Shown piece by piece: positions 35,996-44,987 of a stretch of 64,000 bases of DNA (the stretch's first letter is position 1; each line of letters begins with the position of its first letter). The notes beneath the pieces are model-generated. The model ran no database searches and was not told where the DNA came from. It was given only the letters and a program-made list of their open reading frames with translations. Source of the DNA: CAYNRA01 sp046293395 (GTDB lineage Bacteria > Bacteroidota > Bacteroidia > Cytophagales > Spirosomataceae); NCBI GenBank assembly GCA_046293395.1, contig JBKBOU010000001.1, positions 1,381,742 to 1,445,741 on the forward strand, in the 5' to 3' direction. A program made the translations under genes and the position numbers.

Positions 35996-37273
35996 ATGGA
36001 CATTGTCATAATATTCTTATTAATTATTTTGAACGGGGTTTTTTCGATGTCTGAAATCGCACTCGTTTCATCCCGAAGGACGAAGCTAGAAATTGCCGCT
36101 AAAAATGGAGATAAACGGGCAAATGCCGCACTCCAATTATCAAATTCACCCAATCGTTTTCTCTCCACAGTCCAAATCGGCATTACGCTCATCGCCATCT
36201 TGACAGGTATTTTCTCCGGCGAACAATTTAACAGCTACGTACAACCTTTCATTGAGCAATTTCCTACGCTCCAGCCTTACGCCAAGACAATTTCTGTCAG
36301 TATCATTACTATCATCGTTACGTATCTTTCGTTGGTCTTCGGGGAGTTAGTCCCGAAACGTATCGGAATGGCGATGCCCGAGAAAATTGCGCAGCTCGTT
36401 GCCAAACCAATGAACATGTTGTCTAGCATTACCTCTCCCTTCATTTGGCTTTTGAGTATTTCAAGTGATACATTGGTCAAAATCCTAGGAATCCGTGAAA
36501 ACGATAGCTCCGTGACGGAAGAAGAAATCAAATCGCTTATTCAAGAAGGCGCAACAGGCGGAACAATTGAAGAAATTGAACACGAAATTGTGCAAAACGT
36601 ATTTCATCTTGGCGACCGGCGTATTACGTCTTTGATGACGAGTAGCAACGAAGTGACCTTCCTGGACATGGACGACGAATTGGAGGAAAACAGGGCGAAA
36701 GTCATGGATAAAAGACATTCCATCTATCCTGTTTGTCGGGACGGCATCAATAATATGGTTGGACTACTTTATATTAAAGATGTTTTAGACCTTGGTTTAG
36801 ATAATGCCCTCGCAAGTCTGGAAAGTCTGGCAAGAGAAGCGCTTTATATTCCTGAAAATAACCATGCCTACCAAGTGCTTGAAAAATTCCAACGCGAAAA
36901 AATTCACTTTGGTGTCATTGTAGATGAATACGGAAATGTTCAAGGTGTCGTGACGATGAACGATATTTTAGATGCCCTCGTTGGTGATATTTCTGAAAAC
37001 AATGAGTTTGAATTTGAAATTACCGCACGCGAAGACGGCAGTTTCTTGATAGATGCCGCGCTTCCGTTTGATGATTTCTTGCAAGAGTTTGAAATCGAAA
37101 TTCAGAACCGAAAAGAATACAGTGGATTCGATACCATGGGTGGTTTTGCCCTCGAAATCCTTAAAGAAATTCCTGATACAGGCGATAAATTTACGTGGGA
37201 AGGCTACGATTTTGAAATCGTCGATATGGATAAAAATAGAATCGATAAAATTTTAATCAAAAAACAAGAATAG
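35996..37273 (+). CDS. CNNM/CorC-type hemolysin-family membrane protein
   Basis: The 425-residue protein has an N-terminal DUF21/CNNM domain with three to four membrane helices (starting MDIVIIFLLIILNGVFSMSEIALVSSRR), a pair of CBS domains (~200-340, with RHSIYPVCRDGINNMVGLLY and FGVIVDEYGNVQGVVTMND) and a C-terminal CorC_HlyC domain (~345-425). Proteins of this family export or regulate Mg2+ or related ions. The N-terminal SEIALVSSRRTKLE motif is the family hallmark. A short terminator separates it from pyrE. Confidence 0.93.
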   Translation: MDIVIIFLLIILNGVFSMSEIALVSSRRTKLEIAAKNGDKRANAALQLSNSPNRFLSTVQIGITLIAILTGIFSGEQFNSYVQPFIEQFPTLQPYAKTISVSIITIIVTYLSLVFGELVPKRIGMAMPEKIAQLVAKPMNMLSSITSPFIWLLSISSDTLVKILGIRENDSSVTEEEIKSLIQEGATGGTIEEIEHEIVQNVFHLGDRRITSLMTSSNEVTFLDMDDELEENRAKVMDKRHSIYPVCRDGINNMVGLLYIKDVLDLGLDNALASLESLAREALYIPENNHAYQVLEKFQREKIHFGVIVDEYGNVQGVVTMNDILDALVGDISENNEFEFEITAREDGSFLIDAALPFDDFLQEFEIEIQNRKEYSGFDTMGGFALEILKEIPDTGDKFTWEGYDFEIVDMDKNRIDKILIKKQE

Positions 37274-37296
37274 GAAGCTCAAAAGGCTTCCTTTTT
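37272..37296 (+). terminator. Short terminator between the CNNM gene and pyrE
   Basis: AGGAAGC (37272-37278) pairs with GCTTCCT (37286-37292) and runs into five T residues. With only seven pairs it may leak and let pyrE, 12 bp further on, be read through. Confidence 0.6.
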
Positions 37297-37303
37297 ACAA
37301 TTT

Positions 37304-37933
37304 ATGACTACTGCTCGCAAAATTGCTACGTATTTACTTGAAACACAGGCGGTTAAACTAAGTCCAGAAAAGCCTTTTCAATGGAGTTCTGGTTGGCTAT
37401 CTCCTATTTATTGCGATAACCGGATTACCTTATCTGATCCTGCTGCCCGCACATTTATCAAAAAAGCATTGGCAAAAGTGATTCAAAAACAGTTTCCGGA
37501 AGCGACTGCCGTAGCCGGCGTTGCCACAGCGGGTATTCCGCAAGGTGCTTTGGTGGCAGATGCGCTCCAGTTGCCATTCGCGTATGTTCGTCCGAAACCC
37601 AAAGAACACGGCATGGGAAATCAGATTGAAGGAAGAATTGCTCCAGGTCAGAAAGTAGTAGTTATCGAAGATTTGATTTCCACGGGTGGTAGTTCCCTGA
37701 AAAGCGTGGAGGCACTTCGGGCTGCGGGCGTAGAAGTTGTCGGGATGGTTGCCATCTTTACCTACGGATTTCAAATTGCGGATGCTAATTTCGAGAATGC
37801 AGGTGTGCCATTGGTGACATTGAGCGAATACAAATACTTAATTGATGAAGCCGTTAAACAAAATTATATTCCTGCAACAACTGTAGATTCCTTGAAAAAG
37901 TGGAGGAGAAATCCAGAAAAGTGGGGTAGATAA
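37304..37933 (+). CDS. pyrE: Orotate phosphoribosyltransferase
   Basis: The 209-residue enzyme converts orotate and PRPP to OMP in pyrimidine synthesis. The PRPP loop VVVIEDLISTGGSS is complete; FQWSSGWLSPIYCDNR near the N-terminus binds orotate and AYVRPKPKEHG supplies the mobile loop lysines and His. It starts 30 bp after the CNNM gene, with a small terminator between, and a larger terminator follows. Confidence 0.96.
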   Translation: MTTARKIATYLLETQAVKLSPEKPFQWSSGWLSPIYCDNRITLSDPAARTFIKKALAKVIQKQFPEATAVAGVATAGIPQGALVADALQLPFAYVRPKPKEHGMGNQIEGRIAPGQKVVVIEDLISTGGSSLKSVEALRAAGVEVVGMVAIFTYGFQIADANFENAGVPLVTLSEYKYLIDEAVKQNYIPATTVDSLKKWRRNPEKWGR

Positions 37934-37954
37934 GTCAAACGCATAAAAAGGAAG

Positions 37955-38007
37955 GTCTGGTTCAAGAAACGTATAGTATTTATGTTTTTTGAACCAGACT
38001 TTTTTTG
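37955..38007 (+). terminator. Terminator after pyrE
   Basis: GTCTGGTTCAA (37955-37965) pairs with TTGAACCAGAC (37989-37999) across a 23-base AT-rich loop, followed by seven T residues. Confidence 0.8.
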
Positions 38008-38035
38008 GTTTCATGTTGTGCCGATGATTGAAATG

Positions 38036-39259
38036 TTAAATACCCATTTCAATTTGAAAACGGACATACCAAGCCGTTTTTGGTGCTGCGTTGAGGAATT
38101 GATACTGGTCGAAATTGATTTCAGACTGAATTTTGAAAGCATGTTCCCAATAATATTTAGTCAGCCCAAGTGTCCATTGTTGTTGTTTAGGTGTGGCTGC
38201 ACGAATTTCCTCAGTCGGTATTAAGTAACTGTACCGGGCAATAAGTTCGTAATTGGAAGGAAAATGATAACTAGGTTGTAAGTCAAACCCTTGACCAGTA
38301 TAGACAAAACTAGATTTGCCATCTGCTGTTGGAATCCAGGCAGACTGGCGACCTGTTTGTCTGTTCATGTAAGCAGCTTGCCAAGCAAAACCTTTGTATT
38401 TGAGCATCATGTCTGCCAAGAATGATTGAATATTTCGGCGTTCAGCAAGCAACTCACCCAAAACGCCTTGTGATTTTCTTGCTTTGTGATTGTAATGATA
38501 TGCAGCTGATACGAGTAATTTCGGGTTTGTTTCATAGACCAAATCACCTTCGAAAAAAGTACCATTTGCTGTGAATGCACCTAGCGGAAAGACTTCTATT
38601 TTACCTGTGTAGGCAAGTCCGTCATCGGGGCTTTCCGTATAATTTCTACCTTCACCTGTTGTGATGGCTGTTTTTAGCGCGTACGAAAACACATCAGGTT
38701 GTTCTTGTTGGAAATAAACTTGAACGCCAAAATCACGGTCAATATTGAACCGCGCATTGTTAATAGTACGGTCAGATAATTGAAGCGCTCCACTTGAATT
38801 GATGCGTTGGCGATTTCCAGGAATTTTCGTTTGTCCGAAAACGATATTCCACTGGTCGTTGGGGCGATAGATAAAAGCCGCATCGCGAATGACGTTCAGG
38901 TTACTACCCTCTTCAATTGTTCCGACATCTCCGGGGGCGAAAGAAAGCTGAATGACATATAAGAATTGAGGACTTCCGACGAATCCATCAAAACGAAGAC
39001 GCAGACGTCGGATTTGAGCATCAACGGCATTTTCGCCTGCCGTATTCCGAACAAAACTTGCTCGGTTTTGCATTCGGAAACGAATATTGAATTGAAAAAG
39101 ACTATCTGGCGAAGTAAGTCCCACACCCTTTCCGAAATTATAGTAAGGAAGAGGGGATAGTTTTACGTCGTTTGTAGGAGCAGTGGATTGCGCCCACCCA
39201 CCCCAATGGAAAAATGAAAACAAGAGAACTTTCCATTTTATATATTTCGTGGGCATCAT
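38036..39259 (-). CDS. OprO/OprP-type phosphate-selective porin-like protein
   Basis: The 407-residue protein has a signal peptide (to ~24, GGWAQ) and a beta-barrel sequence with amphipathic strands. RLRLRFDGFVGSPQFLYVIQLSFA, the FIYRPNDQWNIVFGQTKIPGNRQR stretch and a closing aromatic-rich strand (WYVRFQIEMGI) match the phosphate-selective porin O/P family. It should sit in the outer membrane and let anions through; selectivity cannot be judged. Two start codons are adjacent (39259, 39256). A strong promoter match ends only ten bases before the start, implying an almost leaderless message. Confidence 0.85.
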   Translation of the reverse strand: MMPTKYIKWKVLLFSFFHWGGWAQSTAPTNDVKLSPLPYYNFGKGVGLTSPDSLFQFNIRFRMQNRASFVRNTAGENAVDAQIRRLRLRFDGFVGSPQFLYVIQLSFAPGDVGTIEEGSNLNVIRDAAFIYRPNDQWNIVFGQTKIPGNRQRINSSGALQLSDRTINNARFNIDRDFGVQVYFQQEQPDVFSYALKTAITTGEGRNYTESPDDGLAYTGKIEVFPLGAFTANGTFFEGDLVYETNPKLLVSAAYHYNHKARKSQGVLGELLAERRNIQSFLADMMLKYKGFAWQAAYMNRQTGRQSAWIPTADGKSSFVYTGQGFDLQPSYHFPSNYELIARYSYLIPTEEIRAATPKQQQWTLGLTKYYWEHAFKIQSEINFDQYQFLNAAPKTAWYVRFQIEMGI

Positions 39260-39269
39260 CTTTTTGTTA

Positions 39270-39301
39270 CAAAGTTATTGGTTTGCTGTTTAGTTCGCAA
39301 A
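39270..39301 (-). promoter_or_regulatory. Promoter of the porin gene
   Basis: On the minus strand TTTG (39301-39298) is followed, after 20 bases, by TAACTTTG (39277-39270), a full match to the Bacteroidota consensus. The predicted start site near 39264 leaves a leader of only about five bases. Confidence 0.55.
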
Positions 39302-39306
39302 CAGAC

Positions 39307-39577
39307 TTTTCCACCTAACTTGTGTGTCTAGCGAGTATGTTTTTATCCCGTTCGAAACTTGTTGAACCTTGTGAAATCATACTCAGAATGTGCCGTTATA
39401 AACATCGTTTTCCACCTAAATTGTGTACCTAGTAGTACGTTTTTATCCCGTTAGGGATTAAATCTTGGTAAAAGCCGGATACAAACCCGATTACTCGCCC
39501 CATTCGGGACGTAATGTATTTCTTTATACTCGTTTCTCCATCCATATTGTGTGCCTAACGGTACATTTCATCCCGTT
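39307..39577. repeat. Three-copy ~45-bp interspersed repeat
   Basis: Three diverged copies lie at 39307-39352, 39408-39452 and 39533-39577. Each runs from TTTTCCACCTAA through TTGTGT..CTA to TTTATCCCGTT. The middle of each has hairpin character, clearest in copy 3 (GTGCC-TAAC-GGTAC) and copy 2 (GTAC-CTAGTA-GTAC). The copies are spaced by about 56 and 80 bases of unrelated sequence and fill the gap between the divergent promoters of the porin and DUF2911 genes. They code for nothing recognisable. Confidence 0.75.
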
Positions 39578-39596
39578 ATGCCTTACATGTACCTGC

Positions 39597-39625
39597 TTGG
39601 TTTTTCAAAAAAATAGGTAGCTTTG
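39597..39625 (+). promoter_or_regulatory. Promoter of the DUF2911 gene
   Basis: TTG at 39597-39599, an 18-base spacer and TAGCTTTG at 39618-39625 fit the Bacteroidota -33/-7 consensus. It would start near 39632, which excludes an in-frame ATG at 39623 and supports the ATG at 39671. Confidence 0.55.
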
Positions 39626-39670
39626 TGTTTTCAATTTAATGTTACAACACATAAAAAAACCCAAACAAAA

Positions 39671-40501
39671 ATGAAAAAAGTAATCATTGCTGCCTTGCTA
39701 TTGGCGTCTTCTACTGTTTCAATGGCTCAGGGAATCAAGATGCCGGCTCCGAGCCCTACACAGACAATCAAACAAGATTTTGCACTTTCATCTATTGAGG
39801 TGGCGTATTCACGTCCTGCTATGAAAGGAAGAGTTATTTTTGGTGATTTGGTTCCTTTCGGTAAAGTATGGAGAACGGGGGCAAATAGTGCAACGAAAGT
39901 CACTTTTGGCGAAGACGTGACCATCGGTGGTGTGGCTGTAAAAGCCGGAAGTTATGCTTTGTATTCTATTCCAGATAAAAATGAGTGGGAAATCATCTTG
40001 AACAAAGGCACACAAAATTGGGGTTCTTCGGGATATGCGACTTCAGACGATGTTGCCCGTTTTAAAGTAAAAACCAAAGCTTTGGCACAAGCAGTTGAGT
40101 CTTTTACGATTCAAATCGCGGATGTCGTATCGAACCAGGCAGCTATCGAAATTATGTGGGAAAAAACGGCGGTGAGCATTCCTGTTGTAGCAGACATTGA
40201 TACAAAAATCATGGCACAAATAAATACAGCCATGAATGTGGACAGCCGTCCGTACTTCCAAGCTGCTTCGTACTATTTTGAGGCTGGTAAAGATATCAAT
40301 AAAGCGAAAGAGTGGATTGTAAAAGCGGTAGAAGCACAGCCTAAAGCGTATTGGATAGTATATCTTCAAGCGCGTATTTTAGCAAAAGCTGGAGACAAAG
40401 CGGGTGCAAAAGCAGCTTCAACACAGTCAATGAATCTTGCGAAAGAAGCCGGAAACGAAGATTATGTGGCGTTGAATCAAAAATTGATGGCTACGTTGTA
40501 A
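39671..40501 (+). CDS. DUF2911 family secreted protein
   Basis: The 276-residue protein has a signal peptide (MKKVIIAALLLASSTVSMAQ). Residues ~30-170 match DUF2911: IEVAYSRPAMKGRVIFGDLVPFGKVWRTGAN and AGSYALYSIPDKNEWEIILNKGTQNWG are the diagnostic stretches. The C-terminal ~100 residues are helical and TPR-like (YYFEAGKDINKAKEWIVKAVE). Function of the family is unknown. The start is chosen from the signal peptide and promoter position. Single gene with a strong terminator. Confidence 0.88.
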   Translation: MKKVIIAALLLASSTVSMAQGIKMPAPSPTQTIKQDFALSSIEVAYSRPAMKGRVIFGDLVPFGKVWRTGANSATKVTFGEDVTIGGVAVKAGSYALYSIPDKNEWEIILNKGTQNWGSSGYATSDDVARFKVKTKALAQAVESFTIQIADVVSNQAAIEIMWEKTAVSIPVVADIDTKIMAQINTAMNVDSRPYFQAASYYFEAGKDINKAKEWIVKAVEAQPKAYWIVYLQARILAKAGDKAGAKAASTQSMNLAKEAGNEDYVALNQKLMATL

Positions 40502-40510
40502 TCGTACTCC

Positions 40511-40550
40511 AAACAAAGAGCCCCCGGTTTAAACCAGGGGCTCTTTGTTT
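40511..40550. terminator. Bidirectional terminator after the DUF2911 gene
   Basis: AAACAAAGAGCCCC (40511-40524) is complementary to 40537-40550. Inside, the palindrome GGTTTAAACC (40526-40535) extends the stem after one mismatch. It separates two converging genes. Confidence 0.88.
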
Positions 40551-40582
40551 AAAGCAAGGGATTTCGTAAAAAATACAGATTA

Positions 40583-42136
40583 TCAATATTTCGCCGGCGT
40601 CCCGAAAGCAGGAAGACTCTTTTTGATAAATTTACGTAAATCTTCATTCGATTTTTGCAAATCCTCGCGACGCAAGTACATCATGTGCCCTGACTTATAC
40701 CCATCCCACGACATTCTATCTTGGAATTTCCCCGCAGGATCTATCTGCCACATATTATACTTTGCATTGAAATAATCACAAGCACCATCGTAATAACCTG
40801 ACTGCACCAATACGTGTAGATATGGGTTTTCAGCCATTGCCAAACCAAGACTCACGCCTGTTTTATCGTTTGATCTATCCCACGGATGAACCGGTCCAAA
40901 CATATTGTACTTCAAATCCGTCTTGAATTTCAGTTCCTCTCTCAAATACATATTGATTGGTGGCGTAAACGAATGCAACCAAGATGTTAGTTCAGCGTTG
41001 TAATCAGGTGCTTCACCGGCATCTTTGACATCAATACCAAGATAACGGGAATCAAGACGACCAATGGTAAAACCTTTGTCGCGGAGCAATTCTTTCCAGA
41101 ATAAATTCAAGGAAATAGATAAATTATTTTGCAAAATAACTTGCTCAGACAGACCAGAATAATAGGCCATTTTGGTTGCAATTGCTTTGCGGTCAGTTGC
41201 AGAAAGTGACCCACCTTTAGACAAGGCAGGAAGCAATTCATTGACAGTAAAACTTTCTACTTCAGGTAACATGTCTTCCAATGTTTTTCCTTGCAAAGCA
41301 GCCGGAAGTACCTTGTGGTGCCATGCTGTTGCGGCAAAATAAGGCAAACGAAGCGCCGCAGCAGATACTTCATCGCGTTTGATTCCCAAATCTGTTGGGG
41401 ACACCAAAACGACTCCGTTCAAGTACATCCAATGTGAATTTTGTAGCTCAAGTGCTAGACCTGAAACACGTGTCGTACCGTAACTTTCGCCGATTAGATA
41501 TTTGGGAGATGCCCAACGGTTCATGCGTGTCACGAAGGTATCCACCCAGTTCGCTAAGTATTTGATGTCTGCATTGATACCAAAAAACATGGATTTGGGT
41601 GCATCTTTTTTTACAATCCGTGAAAAACCAGTGTTCACAGGATCTACAAAAACGATGTCAGCTTCATCTAAAATAGAGTACGGGTTGTCTGCCATTCCGT
41701 ACGGTTGGATAGGATAGCCTTCGTCGTCAATTTTTAAAATTCTTGGACCAGTGTAAGCGATATGCATCCAGACAGACGCCGAACCAGGCCCACCATTGAA
41801 AGAGATAATAAGTGGTCTTTCTGCTCTATTTTTTACGTCAGAACGTTCGTAATACGTAAAAAAAACACCCGCCACGACATTCCCTTCTTCGTCCCAAACA
41901 GGCATCGTACCCGTTACGGTTTTATAGGGCACTTTTTGTCCTTTGATGGTTACTTCGCCCGTAGAGATTTGCTGCATATCGGGGTTCAAAGAAAGAGGTT
42001 GGGCAGAAGTCGTTTCCTTCTTTTTTTCCACTTCCATAATGACCTCTTTCTCAACCACTTTCTGTTGTTTTTGCTGAGCTGTTGCCGTCCAGATTGTACA
42101 AGAGGCAGCCAAAAGCAAGAGTACTTTTTTGTTCAT
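40583..42136 (-). CDS. Secreted S10-family serine carboxypeptidase
   Basis: The 517-residue protein has a signal peptide (MNKKVLLLLAASC...ATAQ) and a short charged segment before the alpha/beta-hydrolase fold. The S10 signatures are clear: NGGPGSASVWMH (oxyanion hole, ~114-125), GESYGTTR with the nucleophile Ser218, DGACDYFNAKY carrying the acid, and KSGHMMYLR carrying the catalytic His. It should remove C-terminal residues from peptides in the periplasm. It is a single gene, converging with the DUF2911 gene. Confidence 0.9.
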   Translation of the reverse strand: MNKKVLLLLAASCTIWTATAQQKQQKVVEKEVIMEVEKKKETTSAQPLSLNPDMQQISTGEVTIKGQKVPYKTVTGTMPVWDEEGNVVAGVFFTYYERSDVKNRAERPLIISFNGGPGSASVWMHIAYTGPRILKIDDEGYPIQPYGMADNPYSILDEADIVFVDPVNTGFSRIVKKDAPKSMFFGINADIKYLANWVDTFVTRMNRWASPKYLIGESYGTTRVSGLALELQNSHWMYLNGVVLVSPTDLGIKRDEVSAAALRLPYFAATAWHHKVLPAALQGKTLEDMLPEVESFTVNELLPALSKGGSLSATDRKAIATKMAYYSGLSEQVILQNNLSISLNLFWKELLRDKGFTIGRLDSRYLGIDVKDAGEAPDYNAELTSWLHSFTPPINMYLREELKFKTDLKYNMFGPVHPWDRSNDKTGVSLGLAMAENPYLHVLVQSGYYDGACDYFNAKYNMWQIDPAGKFQDRMSWDGYKSGHMMYLRREDLQKSNEDLRKFIKKSLPAFGTPAKY

Positions 42137-42270
42137 AGTTTAGATATTTCAGGTGAATGAATCCAATTTGCAAGATAGCTAATTTTGCTATTTATCTGAA
42201 TCATTCTCCGTCATTCATCGATTTAACCCACTTATTTACCCATAAAATCGGGATGAATTAGAGACTATAC

Positions 42271-42307
42271 AAAAAAGCTTCCAAACGGAATAAACCAGTT
42301 GGAAGCT
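42271..42307 (-). terminator. Leftward terminator after the peroxiredoxin gene
   Basis: AGCTTCCAA (42276-42284) pairs with TTGGAAGCT (42299-42307); leftward it is followed by six T residues. Confidence 0.8.
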
Positions 42308-42325
42308 AGAAAATGAAGGGTATAT

Positions 42326-42961
42326 TTATTTATTGGGTTGTGGGGTGTAGCGAAGATAAGGCTTCACTTCGTCAATTCCTTTGGGGAATTTTTTCATTGC
42401 GTCTTCCGTAGAAACAGCGGGAACGACAATCACTTTGTCGCCATCTTGCCAGTCAGCAGGTGTGGCTACACTATAATTGGCAGTCAGTTGTAGGGAATCA
42501 ATGACGCGTAAAAGTTCGTGAAAATTACGCCCTGTAGAAGCAGGATACGTTAGCGTAAGTTTGACTTTCTTGTCTGGACCAATGATGAATACCGAACGTA
42601 CAGTTGCTTTTTCCGAGGCATTTGGGTGAATCATATCATACAACGTAGCGACTTTTCTGTCTTCATCTGCGATGATGGGGAAATTCATGGTAACTCCATT
42701 GATTTCCTCGATATCGGGTACCCATTTGTTGTGTGAATCTAAATCATCCACTGAAACAGCAATGACTTTTACCCCTTTGGCTTCAAATTCACCTTTTAAC
42801 AAAGCTGTTTTACCTAATTCTGTGGTACAGACGGGTGTAAAATCAGCGGGATGTGAGAATAACATTCCCCAGCTCTCTCCTAGCCATTCGTGAAAATCAA
42901 TGGTTCCTTGTGTCGTTTCTGCTGTAAAATTTGGAGCAATATCTCCGAGACGTATGGACAT
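42326..42961 (-). CDS. 1-Cys peroxiredoxin (Prx6-type)
   Basis: The 211-residue enzyme reduces hydrogen peroxide and organic peroxides. The active site SHPADFTPVCTTELG has Thr42 and the peroxidatic Cys45, and no other cysteine occurs in the protein, so it is a 1-Cys enzyme that needs an external reductant. The C-terminal dimerisation region (PADWQDGDKVIVVPAVS) fits the Prx6 group. No signal peptide, so it is cytoplasmic. Single gene. Confidence 0.94.
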   Translation of the reverse strand: MSIRLGDIAPNFTAETTQGTIDFHEWLGESWGMLFSHPADFTPVCTTELGKTALLKGEFEAKGVKVIAVSVDDLDSHNKWVPDIEEINGVTMNFPIIADEDRKVATLYDMIHPNASEKATVRSVFIIGPDKKVKLTLTYPASTGRNFHELLRVIDSLQLTANYSVATPADWQDGDKVIVVPAVSTEDAMKKFPKGIDEVKPYLRYTPQPNK

Positions 42962-43088
42962 AATTCAATCGTTTTAAATGAAAATACAAATAACCTATTT
43001 AATCTACAATTTTTATAGAGAAATGGTTCCTGTTTATTTCTTTCGAGTCTAAAATCATTACTTTTTTAGAAAATTAAGCGGGATAGCT

Positions 43089-43096
43089 TATTTTTG
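43089..43096 (+). promoter_or_regulatory. Candidate -7 element for the ABC transporter operon
   Basis: TATTTTTG matches TAnnTTTG and lies 19 bases before the ATG at 43115, which would give a leader of about 12 bases. A -33 element is not clear. Confidence 0.4.
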
Positions 43097-43114
43097 TAAA
43101 AACCACAGGACATC

Positions 43115-43741
43115 ATGATAGAGACCACCCAACTTACCTTTTCATATCCCAACGGAAAAACCTTCCAATTCAGTGATATTTCTTGCCACGAACAAGAAGA
43201 CCTCCTAATTTTAGGGCAATCGGGTTCTGGTAAAACGACTTTACTCCATCTTTTGGGGTTGTTACATAAACCGCACACAGGGCATATAAAAATTAATGGG
43301 ACAGACACCCAACTGTTAACGCCTCAAGAATTGGTACAATTCAGGGCTCAGAAAGTGGGGATGATTTTTCAAAAAGCACATTTTGTCCACTCGCTCTCTG
43401 TTCTGGATAATCTTTTGGTAGCGAATTATTTCGCCAATCAAAAAGTATCTTTGGAGCGGGCTAACTATCTGGCAGAAGAACTAGCGATTCAAGATTTATT
43501 GAAGAAAAAAGTGACTACGCTAAGTGGTGGCGAACAACAACGCGTTTGCATTGCCCGTGCTTTGATGAACGACCCGAAAGTTATTCTTGCAGATGAACCT
43601 ACCTCTAGTCTTGATGACGATAATTGCGGGCGTGTCATTGAACTTCTCCAAAAACAAGCAAAATCAGCCTCCGCCGCCCTGATTATCGTGACTCACGACC
43701 AACGCTTGAAATCTGTGATTGAACAACATATTGAACTTTAA
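43115..43741 (+). CDS. ABC transporter ATP-binding protein, LolD/MacB-like
   Basis: The 208-residue ATPase has Walker A GQSGSGKTT, the signature LSGGEQQR and Walker B VILADEPTSSLD. It belongs to the LolD/MacB/FtsE type that works with FtsX-like permeases. The permease gene follows after 12 bp, and a DUF3299-like secreted protein and a small outer-membrane barrel come next in the same direction. The grouping recalls the Zrg-type zinc acquisition loci of Vibrio, as discussed under findings. Confidence 0.9.
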   Translation: MIETTQLTFSYPNGKTFQFSDISCHEQEDLLILGQSGSGKTTLLHLLGLLHKPHTGHIKINGTDTQLLTPQELVQFRAQKVGMIFQKAHFVHSLSVLDNLLVANYFANQKVSLERANYLAEELAIQDLLKKKVTTLSGGEQQRVCIARALMNDPKVILADEPTSSLDDDNCGRVIELLQKQAKSASAALIIVTHDQRLKSVIEQHIEL

Positions 43742-43753
43742 CTTACGCAACTG

Positions 43754-44935
43754 ATGATTCTTAAAATATCTTGGAAAAACATCTGGGCCAAACCATCAAC
43801 AAGTTTTCTCGCTATTCTTTTGATGACTTTTGGTATTTCCATCATTTCTCTTCTCATTCAAGTAGGCACACAACTTGAAGAGAAATTCAATAAAAATAGT
43901 AAAGGTATTGATATGGTTGTCGGTGCCAAAGGAAGCCCCTTGCAACTCATCTTGTCCAGTGTTTTTCAAATTGACTCCCCAACAGGGAATATCAAATTGG
44001 CGGAAGCACAGCAATTGGCAAGCAACCCAATGGTCAAAAAATGGATCCCTTTGGCGATGGGCGATAGTTATTTACAATACCGTATTGTCGGAACTACCCC
44101 CGCATATATCAAACATTTTGAGGCTACATTTGGGCAAGGACAAGTTTTCCAGTCGCCTATGGATGTCGTTATTGGTGCACAAGTTGCTGTACAAACGGGT
44201 TTAAAAATTGGCGATACCTTTGCTAGTTCGCACGGGCTAGATGGTGAAGGCGAAGCACATGGCGAACATCCATTCAAAGTGACAGGTATTCTAGCACCCA
44301 GCAATTCTGTACTTGATAACCTCGTGATTACTTCTTTAGAAAGCGTTTGGGAAGTACACGGCGACCACAGCGAAGCCTCGTCTGAAACACCCAAAGAAAT
44401 CACTGCCGCATTGATTCAGTTTCGTTCTCCGATGGGTCTCATGACCTTGCCGAGAAATATAAATGCCAATACAACCATGCAAGCTGCCCTACCCGCCATT
44501 GAGGTCAATCGTTTGTTCGAACTATTGGGAATTGGAATCACCACGCTGCAATATTTGGCTTGGGCAATCATGTTTATCTCGGGAATTAGTGTGTTTATCA
44601 CCTTGTATAATTCCTTGAAAGAGCGGAAATACGAGTTGGCCTTGCTACTTTCACTGGGAGCAACCCGCACCAAATTATTTCTTACCTTACTCTTTGAGGG
44701 ATTGTTTCTTGTAGGGGTCGGCGCACTTCTTGGATTGGTGGTTAGTCGGGTAGGTATTGCCTTTATTTCGGGTTCCATTTCATCCAGTTTACGTATGCAA
44801 ATTGATAATTGGCAGCTACTTCCTGCTGAAATCACGTTGGTTTTGGCAGCTATATTCCTTGGTATTTTAGCTTCAGCCATTCCTTCGATTGGAATTTATA
44901 AACTTGATATTTCCAAAACTCTTGCAGATGATTAA
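43754..44935 (+). CDS. FtsX/MacB-like ABC transporter permease with His-rich loop
   Basis: The 393-residue membrane protein has one N-terminal helix, a periplasmic domain of ~220 residues, and three C-terminal helices, the FtsX/MacB layout. The periplasmic part contains GAKGSPLQLILSSVFQID, typical of this subgroup, and a cluster of acidic and histidine residues (His160, His169, His172, His202 and His205) that could bind metal. It pairs with the ATPase 12 bp upstream. Permeases of this type often use ATP to drive work on periplasmic or outer-membrane partners and may not carry solute through themselves. Confidence 0.88.
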   Translation: MILKISWKNIWAKPSTSFLAILLMTFGISIISLLIQVGTQLEEKFNKNSKGIDMVVGAKGSPLQLILSSVFQIDSPTGNIKLAEAQQLASNPMVKKWIPLAMGDSYLQYRIVGTTPAYIKHFEATFGQGQVFQSPMDVVIGAQVAVQTGLKIGDTFASSHGLDGEGEAHGEHPFKVTGILAPSNSVLDNLVITSLESVWEVHGDHSEASSETPKEITAALIQFRSPMGLMTLPRNINANTTMQAALPAIEVNRLFELLGIGITTLQYLAWAIMFISGISVFITLYNSLKERKYELALLLSLGATRTKLFLTLLFEGLFLVGVGALLGLVVSRVGIAFISGSISSSLRMQIDNWQLLPAEITLVLAAIFLGILASAIPSIGIYKLDISKTLADD

Positions 44936-44987
44936 TAAATTCAATTTATATTTGATACATAACAACAAACCAACTAATCCATTAAAA

